Shown: one piece after another, positions 43,950 to 52,823 of the stretch
Layout of the letters: each line of letters begins with the position of its first letter
How positions within the stretch are numbered: the first letter of the stretch is position 1
Notes under the pieces: model-generated
Told to the model about the DNA's origin: nothing
The model's database searches: none
Seen by the model: only the letters and a program-made list of their open reading frames with translations
Assembly: GCF_023630205.1 (NCBI RefSeq)
Contig: NZ_JALPRR010000003.1
Coordinates: 372,001-436,000 of the forward strand
Reading direction: 5' to 3'
DNA: 64,000 nucleotides
Source: Pontibacter ruber
GTDB taxonomy: Bacteria; Bacteroidota; Bacteroidia; Cytophagales; Hymenobacteraceae
Position numbers and translations under genes: made by a program

Positions 43950-44804
43950 GTAAATGAATGGGTTGGCAGGTGGAGTTTGGGTATTTGCTATAACGTTAAT
44001 CTTTGTATGGTTCAGGATAATGAAGCACTGGTGCAGGCTGATCGATAGGATTTATCCTGACAAAAAGTAAGTATAAACTGCTATTCAGATACTTTATCAG
44101 TTTAGCAGTTTTGGGAGTAACAGTGCTTTTACAAAGATACGTGCAAATAACGGCTAAGAGGCCGTGTTGTTACTAAAGTGGTGTAAAGAAACCCGCTATT
44201 TTATTGTCGTATTTTCTGCGACAAGAGCAGAAGAAGGTTAAGCCAGGTAGGTAAGGGTGAAGTTCCACCTGGTAGCCTGCCAGGCACCATTTCAACTACT
44301 TTTCACCATAGGTTTCCTGTGGCCTGCAGCCTGCACCTGTACTGTAACAACTGGTTGCGTTAAACTCCTGAATTGCAAATGCTTTTAGTAGGCTACGACA
44401 GTACGACCTGTCAACTGGTAAGAAAGTTGAGGGCATAAACGAAGGCCTGTTCATGCAGCACAATCAGGTTGTAGCTGCAAACTGTTGCCTGGCAGTTTTG
44501 TAAAATATACCGCCTCTCTTTTGAGTCTTTTTGAAGTAGGAGCAAGCCCTGTGACAGGCATTGTATTGTCTGCCTGCAGTGCATCGCTGAGAGCAATTGG
44601 AATGGATTGTCTGTAAATTGTGTTGGTTTTAAATCTTTGCCTGTGCCTTCGCCTGTTTGCATGTTAGGCGGCTGATACTTTCACAGGTATACTTTTGCTA
44701 TAGGGTTTCGGCTTTAAAGCGACAGCGTTTTCAGATGCCATAATGCAATATGCCCTTGTCCGGCATGTGCACAGAAGCAGTTTGTTTAACCTAAAATCTA
44801 AATT
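43950..44804. other. Long intergenic region between divergent signalling genes
   Basis: About 850 bp. It holds heptamer copies at 44069 and 44688, the latter inside TATACTTTTG, which also matches the -7 element TAnnTTTG at 44690-44697, 108 bp before the PAS-kinase ATG. An 83-codon frame on the minus strand (44411-44662) is listed separately as doubtful. No RNA gene was recognised. Confidence 0.4.
44411..44662 (-). CDS. Doubtful small ORF
   Basis: 83 codons from ATG. The product (SAMHCRQTIQCLSQGLLLLQ and QNCQATVCSYNLIVLHEQAF) is Gln-, Cys- and Leu-rich, has no signal peptide and matches no family I know. It lies in a region that is otherwise non-coding. It may be chance; included so that the space is accounted for. 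Confidence 0.25.
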   Translation of the reverse strand: MQTGEGTGKDLKPTQFTDNPFQLLSAMHCRQTIQCLSQGLLLLQKDSKERRYILQNCQATVCSYNLIVLHEQAFVYALNFLTS

Positions 44805-47477
44805 ATGTCTGATACCTCATGCATTGCTTTACCGGAAAAAACCAGTACCCAGGCTTTGTTATTTTCCAGCGTATTTGATGCCCAATCAGGTTTAACCTTG
44901 CTGCTCTCACCGCAACTTATCATACAAGGTATATCAGACGCTTTGCTCAGGGAGACATTTACGGTAAGGGAAGATATTATCGGAAGGAGTCTGTTTGATG
45001 TTTTTCCGGATAACCCCGCTGCTCCGGAAGCCCAGGCAACCACAAACGCAAGAACTTCCATTGAACTGGCACTTGCAACCCGCACGACTCAGAAAATGCA
45101 CCTGCAGCAGTACGATATACCAGATCCTGCCAGTCCAGGTAAATTTATCGAACGCTACTGGAGCACCACCAGTATTCCGATTCTCGGTGAGCAGGGGGAA
45201 GTACTCTGTATCCTGCACGAAACAAACAATATTACAGAAGAAGTACAAGCCAAACACCAGTTAAAGGAAAGTCAGGGAAGGGAGCAGACGGCCATGGCAC
45301 AGGCTGAACAGCAACAGTTGCGCCTGAAGCGCCTGTTTGATCAGGCGCCGGCTGCCATGGCCATTTTAGAGGGACCGGAACTGGTTTTCAAAGAGATAAA
45401 TGATACGTACAGGCAGCTGTTTCCCGGGCGCCGGCTGCTCGGCCTGCCGTTGTTTGAAGCGCTCCCGGAATTAAAGTATAACCCAGCAGGCGCTGCCATC
45501 CGGAAGGTGTTTGAGACTGGGGAGACCTTTGAAGGAAAAGAAGTCCTGGTTCCGGTTGCCCGCTACCAGGATCAGCCGGAGGAGGATATTTACTGGGATT
45601 TTATCAACCAGGCAATTTACGATGCGCACGGGAAGGTAAGCGGTGTGTTAGTATTTGCCCTTGATGTTACCGACTACGTAGAGACGCGCCGGAAAGTAGA
45701 GAAGAATTCGGAAGCACTGCGATACTTGAATCAGGAGTTAGAGGAGCGGGTAAGGCAGCGAACAAGAGAACTGCAGTTAGCCGAAGCCGAAGCCGACCGG
45801 CAAAGCAAACGCCTGAGAAATTTATTTATGCAGGCCCCGGCGGCCATCTGCATACTTGACGGACCCGAACTGGTGTATGAACTGGTAAATCCGGTGTATG
45901 AAAAACTTTTTCCGGGGCGCGAACTGCTCGGGAAACCTATCCTGGAGGCCCTGCCCGAAATAGAGCATAACCCGGTTTATACAGCGTTTCGGGAAGTATA
46001 TGAAACAGGAGAGACCCACGAGGAAGCAGAGCTGCTGATACCATTTGCCCACCCGGAAGATGGCGTGCTGGAAAACAGATACTTCCGGTACATTCTGCAA
46101 GCCCGTTTTAATGAGCAGGAGCAGGTGGATGGCATTGTGGTTTTTGCGCTGGAAATAACAGAGCAGGTAGAGGCACGCAAAGCAGCAGAAGCAAGTGAAC
46201 AACAGCTCAGGCTGGTAACAGATGCGCTACCCGTACTTATTGGTTACCTCGACAAAGAAGAGAAATACCGCTTTACAAACAAGGCCTATGAACGGTGGTT
46301 TCCAGTGAAGTCAGAAGAGCTTATCGGCCGGAGGGTACGCGATGTGATAGGCGAAGCTTCTTATCAGAACGTGAAAGGATATATAGAGCACGCCTTTACC
46401 GGTACTGCGGTTGATTTTGAAGCCTGTATGCCTTACCGGGATAATTTTACAAAGTATATCCAGACCAGCTATGTGCCGGATGTTAAAAATGGAAGTGTGC
46501 AGGGGTTTTATACTTTGGTAACAGATGTCTCAGAACAGGTACAGGCTCGCAAGGCACTGGAAGAGAGTGAGCATAAAGCCAAACTAATAGCCGAAAAGCT
46601 GGCCATAGCCAACCAGGATCTTAAAGCGGCGAACGAAGAGTTGGGCAAGTATAATTCTCAACTGGAGGAACGTGTAGCAATCCGAACTTCTGCCCTGCAA
46701 AAATCAAACAAGCTGTTGCAGGAACAGATTGCAGAGAACAAGAAAGCTGAAGCTTCCCTTTTTGCATCGCATAAGCAGCTAAAGGCACTTACCAAGCACC
46801 TGCAGGTAATGCGGGAGGAGGAGCGGAAGTATATTGCCCGGGAACTGCACGACGAACTGGGGCAATCGTTTACAGCGCTGAAGATCGATGTATCGTTGTT
46901 GCTCAAAAAGCTGGGTGCCGGTACGGTAGAGCAGCAGGTGCTGCACGGAGAGTTGCAGTCCATGATGAGTACCATCAACGGCTCCATTGCATCAGTGCGT
47001 AAAATTGTAGCCACCCTGCGGCCGGCGCTGCTCGATAACTTCGGGTTGCTATCCGAGATAGAGTCGCAGGCACAGGACCTGCAGAAGCGTACTTCCATTT
47101 CCGTTGAAGTGCATTCTGACCTGGATTACGTGGACCTGGGGCAGGAGGTGTCTATCGAGGTTTTCCGCATCATACAGGAGTCCATGACCAACATTGCCCG
47201 GCATGCGGAGGCATCCAGGGCAGTTATCACCGTTTCCAGATCTGACGGTCATTACCAGTTCATGGTCTCAGACAACGGTAAAGGAATACCTGCCACAGGC
47301 TCACCGAAGTTAAAAAGCTTTGGCCTGCTCGGCATGCACGAAAGAGCAGAACGGATTGGTGCTACGCTTTCCATCGACTCAAAGCCAAAGAAGGGCACTT
47401 TGGTAAAACTAAAAGTGCCTTTCCATGAAACTGGCCATCTTGTAAATGATTTAAAAATACACCTGAACGATGATTAA
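44805..47477 (+). CDS. Four-PAS sensor histidine kinase (NarL-partner type)
   Basis: 890 residues, soluble. Four PAS units: about 10-145, 165-290, 345-460 and 465-580. The second and third are a recent tandem duplication (LFDQAPAAMAILEGPELVF against LFMQAPAAICILDGPELVYE, with LFPGRRLLG/LFPGRELLG following). A coiled coil (about 585-670) leads to a HisKA_3 domain (ARELHDELGQSFTALK, His in the dimerisation helix) and a short HATPase (ESMTNIARHAEAS, VSDNGKGIPATG, FGLLGMHERAE). HisKA_3 kinases pair with NarL-type regulators, and its stop overlaps the regulator gene by eight bases. Confidence 0.95.
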   Translation: MSDTSCIALPEKTSTQALLFSSVFDAQSGLTLLLSPQLIIQGISDALLRETFTVREDIIGRSLFDVFPDNPAAPEAQATTNARTSIELALATRTTQKMHLQQYDIPDPASPGKFIERYWSTTSIPILGEQGEVLCILHETNNITEEVQAKHQLKESQGREQTAMAQAEQQQLRLKRLFDQAPAAMAILEGPELVFKEINDTYRQLFPGRRLLGLPLFEALPELKYNPAGAAIRKVFETGETFEGKEVLVPVARYQDQPEEDIYWDFINQAIYDAHGKVSGVLVFALDVTDYVETRRKVEKNSEALRYLNQELEERVRQRTRELQLAEAEADRQSKRLRNLFMQAPAAICILDGPELVYELVNPVYEKLFPGRELLGKPILEALPEIEHNPVYTAFREVYETGETHEEAELLIPFAHPEDGVLENRYFRYILQARFNEQEQVDGIVVFALEITEQVEARKAAEASEQQLRLVTDALPVLIGYLDKEEKYRFTNKAYERWFPVKSEELIGRRVRDVIGEASYQNVKGYIEHAFTGTAVDFEACMPYRDNFTKYIQTSYVPDVKNGSVQGFYTLVTDVSEQVQARKALEESEHKAKLIAEKLAIANQDLKAANEELGKYNSQLEERVAIRTSALQKSNKLLQEQIAENKKAEASLFASHKQLKALTKHLQVMREEERKYIARELHDELGQSFTALKIDVSLLLKKLGAGTVEQQVLHGELQSMMSTINGSIASVRKIVATLRPALLDNFGLLSEIESQAQDLQKRTSISVEVHSDLDYVDLGQEVSIEVFRIIQESMTNIARHAEASRAVITVSRSDGHYQFMVSDNGKGIPATGSPKLKSFGLLGMHERAERIGATLSIDSKPKKGTLVKLKVPFHETGHLVNDLKIHLNDD

Positions 47478-48102
47478 TCTATTGATTGCAGATGATTATG
47501 TACTGATCAGAGAAGGGCTGAAAAAAGTACTGAAAGATGAACCTGAAATCAAAGTAGTAGCCGAAGCTGTGAATGGAGCTGAGGTGCTGCATAAACTGAA
47601 AAAAAGCCAGACTAATTTTGTTGTGCTGGATATTAATATGCCCGTTAAAAGTGGGCTGGATGTGCTTCTGGACATCAGGCGTATGCACCCGAACATACCT
47701 GTACTCATACTGAGCATGTACCCCGAAAAGACCTATGCGCTTCGGTCGTTGAAGGCAGGGGCAGCCGGTTATCTTTCCAAGGAAAGTGCTGCGGATGAAC
47801 TGGTGACAGCTATATATAAGATACAAAGCGGCGGCAAGTATATCTCGGCTTCGCTGGCAGAACTCCTTGCCGAATCAGTGGTAAATAACGGCAAACCCGA
47901 TATGGCACACGAGATACTTTCGGACCGGGAGTTTCAGATCCTGTGCAAGATCGCAGAAGGAGAGTCGCTGAAAAGTATAGCCGATAACCTGAGCCTCACG
48001 CTGAGCACCGTGAATACATACCGTAACCGCATCTTTGAGAAAATGAAGTTTGCTTCCAACACCGACCTGATCCGCTACTGCCTGACAAACGAGCTGGCCT
48101 AA
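47470..48102 (+). CDS. NarL/FixJ-type response regulator
   Basis: 210 residues. A receiver domain (1-120) with the acidic pair IADDYVLIREG, phospho-acceptor D54 (FVVLDINMPVKSG) and Lys in GYLSKESAADEL is followed by a LuxR-type helix-turn-helix (about 148-208: LSDREFQILCKIAEGESLKS, IADNLSLTLSTVNTYRNRIF). All key residues are present. Translation is coupled to the four-PAS kinase by an eight-base overlap; the two form one system. Targets are not visible in the window. Confidence 0.96.
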   Translation: MINLLIADDYVLIREGLKKVLKDEPEIKVVAEAVNGAEVLHKLKKSQTNFVVLDINMPVKSGLDVLLDIRRMHPNIPVLILSMYPEKTYALRSLKAGAAGYLSKESAADELVTAIYKIQSGGKYISASLAELLAESVVNNGKPDMAHEILSDREFQILCKIAEGESLKSIADNLSLTLSTVNTYRNRIFEKMKFASNTDLIRYCLTNELA

Positions 48103-48313
48103 ATCCTTCCTCCTATCAAGGGCACTGTGATAGGTTACCTAGCAGAATAAAGCGGCTGAATACAGTTGCACTTCTTTTCAGCCAGGTACACCAAATAAGC
48201 TCGATGCTACTTCACGTAACACGTTACTTGAAGCAGCTTTCACAAGTATAAAATAAATTGATAGTGGTCGCTGCAATGGGCTCTACCTACGTAGTCTTTC
48301 CTGGTTAGCCCCT

Positions 48314-48343
48314 ACTGCCAGCTTGTTGAAGCTGGCAGTTTTT
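48314..48343 (+). terminator. Terminator after the two-component pair
   Basis: An 11-bp stem, ACTGCCAGCTT (48314-48324) and AAGCTGGCAGT (48329-48339), followed by a TTTT run. It lies about 210 bp past the regulator stop. Confidence 0.85.
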
Positions 48344-48539
48344 ATTGATAAGCCCCCTCATGTTGTCTTCAGACATTTGCCTGGAAGAAGGACGGTGAAA
48401 AATAATCAGTCTTACCTTCACCTTCTCATTCAAAAGGCGCGTAAGCTTATTCGGATTGATATATTTTTATATAATTATCAGTTGGTATTAGGATAATGAC
48501 TCACTAATTTTCTAACACTAATACAAAGTGCCTTTCAGC

Positions 48540-49739
48540 ATGAACAAGAACTTCGAGCGCCTATACCAGATCATCAACAAAGAAACCAGGAATATCATAG
48601 GCCTAATGTCCGGTACATCGCTCGATGGGCTTGACATAGCGCTGTGCCAGTTTACAGGGCATGGTACAGCAACAGAGGTAAAGGTACAGAAATTTGCAAC
48701 CATGCCTTATCCACCTGCTTTCAAAGAAGAGGTGAAGCAGGTCTTTTCCAGGAGACAGGCAGACCTGGAAAAAGTTTGTATCCTGAATGCTTACATCGGG
48801 ACCTACCATGCGGATCTTATACTAGCCTGTTTGCAGGAGTGGGGTGTGAATCCGGAGGAGGTGGATGTAATAGCAAGTCATGGACAAACCATCTATCATG
48901 CTCCGGCCTCTCTGCACCAGCAGCGCAACAGCCCAAATGCTACCCTGCAAATAGGAGACGGGGATCACATAGCTGTTAAAACAGGTATTATTACCTTAAG
49001 TGATTTCAGGCAGAAGCATATCGCAGCAGGGGGCGAAGGAGCACCTCTGGCAGTTTATGGAGATTATCTTCTCTTCTCAGAAAAGGGGCAGAACAGGATC
49101 ATGCTCAACATTGGCGGCATCGCTAATTTTACTTACCTGCCTGGGAGCCTGGACACCACAAAAATCTTTTCGACGGATGTGGGGCCTGGCAACACCCTGA
49201 TGGATGCTTATGTACAATCCCGGTTTGAGGGTAAATTCTACGACGCCAATTCAGAAATTGCGCTTGGCGGCACCTTTAATCCAGAGCTGTTAGCAGCGCT
49301 GTTGGATCATCCTTTCTTCTCCTACGACTTCCCTAAAACAACCGGGCCTGAATTGTTTAACCTGCAGTACCTGATGCAGGCACAGGAAAAGGCCGGGCTA
49401 ACTCATCTTTCTCCGGAAGACACGATGGCTACGCTGAACTGCTTTTCTGCAGTCGGAATTTGCGAAGCATTGAAGAGCAGCCTTCAGGGGGAAATATTTG
49501 AAATATTTGTGAGTGGAGGAGGCATGCACAATCCCTTGCTGATACGCAATATCAGAGAGTTACTGCCGGGTATTAAAATCAGAGATACTGCCGAGCTGGG
49601 CATTGCGCCGGATGCGAAGGAGGCAGTACTTTTTGCCACCCTGGCTAATGAAACGCTGGTTGGGAACAGGATCGATTTTGGACCGCACCAGGTCCGCTTG
49701 CCTTCCGTGCACATGGGGAAGATCAGCTTACCTGAATAA
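48540..49739 (+). CDS. anmK: Anhydro-N-acetylmuramic acid kinase
   Basis: 399 residues from ATG 48540; the frame also opens at GTG 48528, four codons earlier. AnmK phosphorylates and opens 1,6-anhydro-MurNAc, feeding it into MurNAc-6-phosphate in murein recycling. Signatures: IIGLMSGTSLDGLDIALCQF (ATP and sugar loop), IASHGQTIYH, TLQIGDGDHIA, FRQKHIAAGGEGAPLA, IMLNIGGIANFTYL, DVGPGNTLMDAY (catalytic Asp region) and VSGGGMHNPLLI. Complete, at the normal length. It lies 39 bp ahead of a susC-susD pair on the same strand, which suggests a shared transcript and points to a MurNAc-containing substrate for the uptake system. Confidence 0.96.
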   Translation: MNKNFERLYQIINKETRNIIGLMSGTSLDGLDIALCQFTGHGTATEVKVQKFATMPYPPAFKEEVKQVFSRRQADLEKVCILNAYIGTYHADLILACLQEWGVNPEEVDVIASHGQTIYHAPASLHQQRNSPNATLQIGDGDHIAVKTGIITLSDFRQKHIAAGGEGAPLAVYGDYLLFSEKGQNRIMLNIGGIANFTYLPGSLDTTKIFSTDVGPGNTLMDAYVQSRFEGKFYDANSEIALGGTFNPELLAALLDHPFFSYDFPKTTGPELFNLQYLMQAQEKAGLTHLSPEDTMATLNCFSAVGICEALKSSLQGEIFEIFVSGGGMHNPLLIRNIRELLPGIKIRDTAELGIAPDAKEAVLFATLANETLVGNRIDFGPHQVRLPSVHMGKISLPE

Positions 49740-49778
49740 AATTAACCTTTCAAATAAACAGTGCTAAATCAATAATCT

Positions 49779-52700
49779 ATGAGAAGAATCTACTCATCTG
49801 GATGGCCCAAATTGAAGGTGACCTTCATGTGGGCATTCATGCTTTGCCTGATGAGCCAGCTGGCATTCGGGCAGGCTACGCGCTACACCATTACAGGAAC
49901 TGTAACCGACGCCCGTACCAAAGGGGCCTTGCCGGGCGTGGTGGTAAGGTTTCAGAACAACAACATTGCCACGGCAACCGATGCAAACGGCACGTATAAC
50001 CTGGCAGCGAGCCTGCCTGCCGGAACCTACCAGCTGACCTTCTCCTTTCTGGGGTTTAAACCCGAAACACGTTCTGTGGTTTTAGGAACTTCCGAAACAG
50101 TAGACTTGAGCGTGCAATTAGCAGAAGATATCGTAGGTCTGGAAGAGGTGATCGTAACCGGAACGTCCGTTGCGACCAGCAAAAAGCAATTGGGCAATGC
50201 CGTTTCTACCGTTTCGGCCGCTGCTCTGCAAAACAGCGTGGCTACCTCGGTAGACCAGGCGTTGGCCGGTAAAGTACCGGGTGCCCAGATCACCCAGAAC
50301 TCGGGTAACCCCGCTGGTGGTATCAGTGTGCGTTTGCGCGGTACCAGCACGGTAGTAGGCTCAGGTGACCCGTTATACATTGTAGATGGTGTGATCATCA
50401 ACAACAGCTCGCCGGAACTGATTGACCTGGGCGGCTATGCTCAGAACCGTTTAGTGGATATCAACCCGAACGATATTGATCGCATTGAGATCATAAAAGG
50501 AGCGGCTGCGGCAGCTATTTACGGATCGCGGGCGAGCAATGGGGTGGTGCAGATATTTACCAAGCGCGGTAAGGAAGGCAAGCCGAAAGTGTCGGCCTCC
50601 ACTCAATTCCGGGTAAGCAAAATTCGCGAAACGCTGGACTATAACGATTATCCTTTCCGTTTTATAAATACTGACCGTACAGACCTGACACAGGAACCGG
50701 TGCAGCGCTACGACTACCAGGATATGATATTCCGCACTGGTTATGGTACCGAGAATAACGTGTCCGTATCGGGTGGCAGTGCCAACACGCAGTATTTTTT
50801 AAGTGGTAATTTCTTAAGCAACCAGGGCATTGTCGATAAAACAAAATTCGACAGGGGAGGTGCGCGCCTGCGTATTGACCAGACGTTTAACGACTGGCTT
50901 TCTGTGTCGTTAGGAGCCAACTATGTGCTGAGTACAAGCGAGGAAATTCCGAATGGTGGCTTGGTGGAGGCATACGGCGCGTTAACCGGTTTTATTTTCA
51001 GCAACAACTTCATCAACCCGGAACCGGACCCTGTAACTGGTGTGTATCCGTCAACCGCCCCAACAGCCATACTGCGAAGAACAAATCCGCTGGAGGCGAT
51101 CAACCGCTTCGACTTCCGTCAGCGCACCAACCGCTTTATTGGTGACTTGCAGGTGATGCTGACGCCGATCAACAACCTGAACGTGAATTATACTTTAGGG
51201 TATGATAATGCTACTCAAATTGCCACCGGGTTTATTCCGGTAGGCAACACCACGCCTTCGTACAACGGCGGCTACTCCCGCCGCGCCGACCTGACTTCGT
51301 ACCGGCTGAACAACGACCTCAATGCTTCTTATAAAACTATGCTGGCCGACTGGGTGGAATCTACAACGGGTATCGGGGCAACAGCGCAGGTCGAGAAGAA
51401 CTATGGTACCGCTATTTCGGCCACGCAGCTCGGGCCGATAGCAACCACTGTTAATGCCGGCGCAAACATTATCGCAGGCGAAAGCAGAAGTGATATCAAC
51501 ATCCTGGGCTTCTTTGCGCAGCAGACCTTTGGTTTAGGCGATCGCCTGTTCCTGACTGGTGCCGGGCGCTACGATGTATCGTCTGTTTTTGGAGCAGAGA
51601 ACAGGTGGCAGTTTTACCCGAAAGTGAGCGGTAGCTACCTGATCTCCAATGAAAGTTTCTGGCAAAACCTGAGCAGTATCGTACCGATCTTAAAACTACG
51701 CGCATCCTACGGGCAGGCGGGTAACTTAACAGCGATTCCTGCCTACGGGCGTTATACCAACTACAATCCGGTGTCCTTGCCTGGTTTACCAGGTGTCGTT
51801 TCTTCGACTCAGTTAGGAAACGAAGGCATCAAGCCGGAGAGACAGGTGGAAACAGAAGTTGGTGCTGATATGAGTTTCCTGAATGGCAGACTAGGCCTGG
51901 AGTTCTCCTTTTACAAAAAGGACGTGGAAGATCTGCTGTTGTTCATCAACCTGACGCCTTCCTCCGGTTTTGTGAACCAGTACGCCAACGTGGGCACCAT
52001 GACCAATAAAGGATTTGAGCTGATGCTGAATGGTGCCCCGGTTCAGAATGAGAATTTCAAGTGGACATCAACGCTCATCTACTCCAGGAATAAAAACAAG
52101 CTGGATAATATACCGGGAGGTGTGGTGACATTTCCGGGCGGATTCGGACAGGTAGCCGCTGTGAATGGCTATCCGATAGGCGCGTTTTATAGTACCTACT
52201 TTGCCCGCAACCCCGATGGCTCGCTCTTGTTAACACCAGCCGGGCTGCCGCAGCCGGAGCGGGCCAGCCGTAACCCGGAAACAGGGCAGCCAACAGGCGC
52301 CACGGTGCCTAAAGTGATCGGCGACCCGAACCCGGACTGGACAGGCTCCTGGGTGAACGAATTAACGGTAGGGAGTAATTTCTCTTTCCGTTTGCAGTTT
52401 GATGCTGCCTATGGCTTTGACGTGTTCAACTTTACCCGCCGTGTGGGAGAGCGTGATTTGTATGGTGGTTTGGCAGGCTATGAGCCGGAACTGCGGGGCG
52501 AAGTGCCAAAAGGAACATCAGCGGCTCTGTTCAGTATCTTTGAGAACTACATAGAAGATGGTTCTTATATCAAGCTAAGGGAAATATCGGCTGCCTACGA
52601 TCTAAAGCCTGCCTTTTTAGGAAACAACAGCATGCGCCTGACGCTGGCAGCACGCAATCTTTTCTCTATTGACGATTACAGTGGTTACGATCCGGAGGTA

Positions 52701-52796
52701 AATGCAGCAGGTCAGACCAATGCTGTTCGCGGCTTCGACTTTGTGGAGGTACCGATACCAAGAACCTATGCACTGGGTGTTACCGTCAACTTCTAA
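49779..52796 (+). CDS. SusC/RagA-family TonB-linked outer-membrane protein
   Basis: 1,005 residues. A signal peptide (SQLAFGQ), a carboxypeptidase-regulatory-like domain (about 35-115: YTITGTVTDARTKGALPGVV), then the plug (about 120-240) with VIVTGTSVATSKKQLG, the SusC-type block VRLRGTSTVVGSGDPLYIVD, and DRIEIIKGAAAAAIYGSRAS (the RIEVLKG...YGSRAANGV signature), followed by a 22-strand barrel ending in VPIPRTYALGVTVNF with a terminal Phe. Imports a ligand through the outer membrane with its SusD lid, powered by TonB. The SusD gene follows by 27 bp. The ligand is unknown; anmK in front suggests a murein fragment. Confidence 0.95.
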   Translation: MRRIYSSGWPKLKVTFMWAFMLCLMSQLAFGQATRYTITGTVTDARTKGALPGVVVRFQNNNIATATDANGTYNLAASLPAGTYQLTFSFLGFKPETRSVVLGTSETVDLSVQLAEDIVGLEEVIVTGTSVATSKKQLGNAVSTVSAAALQNSVATSVDQALAGKVPGAQITQNSGNPAGGISVRLRGTSTVVGSGDPLYIVDGVIINNSSPELIDLGGYAQNRLVDINPNDIDRIEIIKGAAAAAIYGSRASNGVVQIFTKRGKEGKPKVSASTQFRVSKIRETLDYNDYPFRFINTDRTDLTQEPVQRYDYQDMIFRTGYGTENNVSVSGGSANTQYFLSGNFLSNQGIVDKTKFDRGGARLRIDQTFNDWLSVSLGANYVLSTSEEIPNGGLVEAYGALTGFIFSNNFINPEPDPVTGVYPSTAPTAILRRTNPLEAINRFDFRQRTNRFIGDLQVMLTPINNLNVNYTLGYDNATQIATGFIPVGNTTPSYNGGYSRRADLTSYRLNNDLNASYKTMLADWVESTTGIGATAQVEKNYGTAISATQLGPIATTVNAGANIIAGESRSDINILGFFAQQTFGLGDRLFLTGAGRYDVSSVFGAENRWQFYPKVSGSYLISNESFWQNLSSIVPILKLRASYGQAGNLTAIPAYGRYTNYNPVSLPGLPGVVSSTQLGNEGIKPERQVETEVGADMSFLNGRLGLEFSFYKKDVEDLLLFINLTPSSGFVNQYANVGTMTNKGFELMLNGAPVQNENFKWTSTLIYSRNKNKLDNIPGGVVTFPGGFGQVAAVNGYPIGAFYSTYFARNPDGSLLLTPAGLPQPERASRNPETGQPTGATVPKVIGDPNPDWTGSWVNELTVGSNFSFRLQFDAAYGFDVFNFTRRVGERDLYGGLAGYEPELRGEVPKGTSAALFSIFENYIEDGSYIKLREISAAYDLKPAFLGNNSMRLTLAARNLFSIDDYSGYDPEVNAAGQTNAVRGFDFVEVPIPRTYALGVTVNF

Positions 52797-52823
52797 TCTT
52801 CTTTACTTCAAACAGAAAATTAC

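Noticed and set aside
44688..44697. All TATACTT copies as -7 promoter elements
   Set aside because: Only the TATACTTTTG form matches TAnnTTTG; most copies do not, and many lie inside genes or past terminators.
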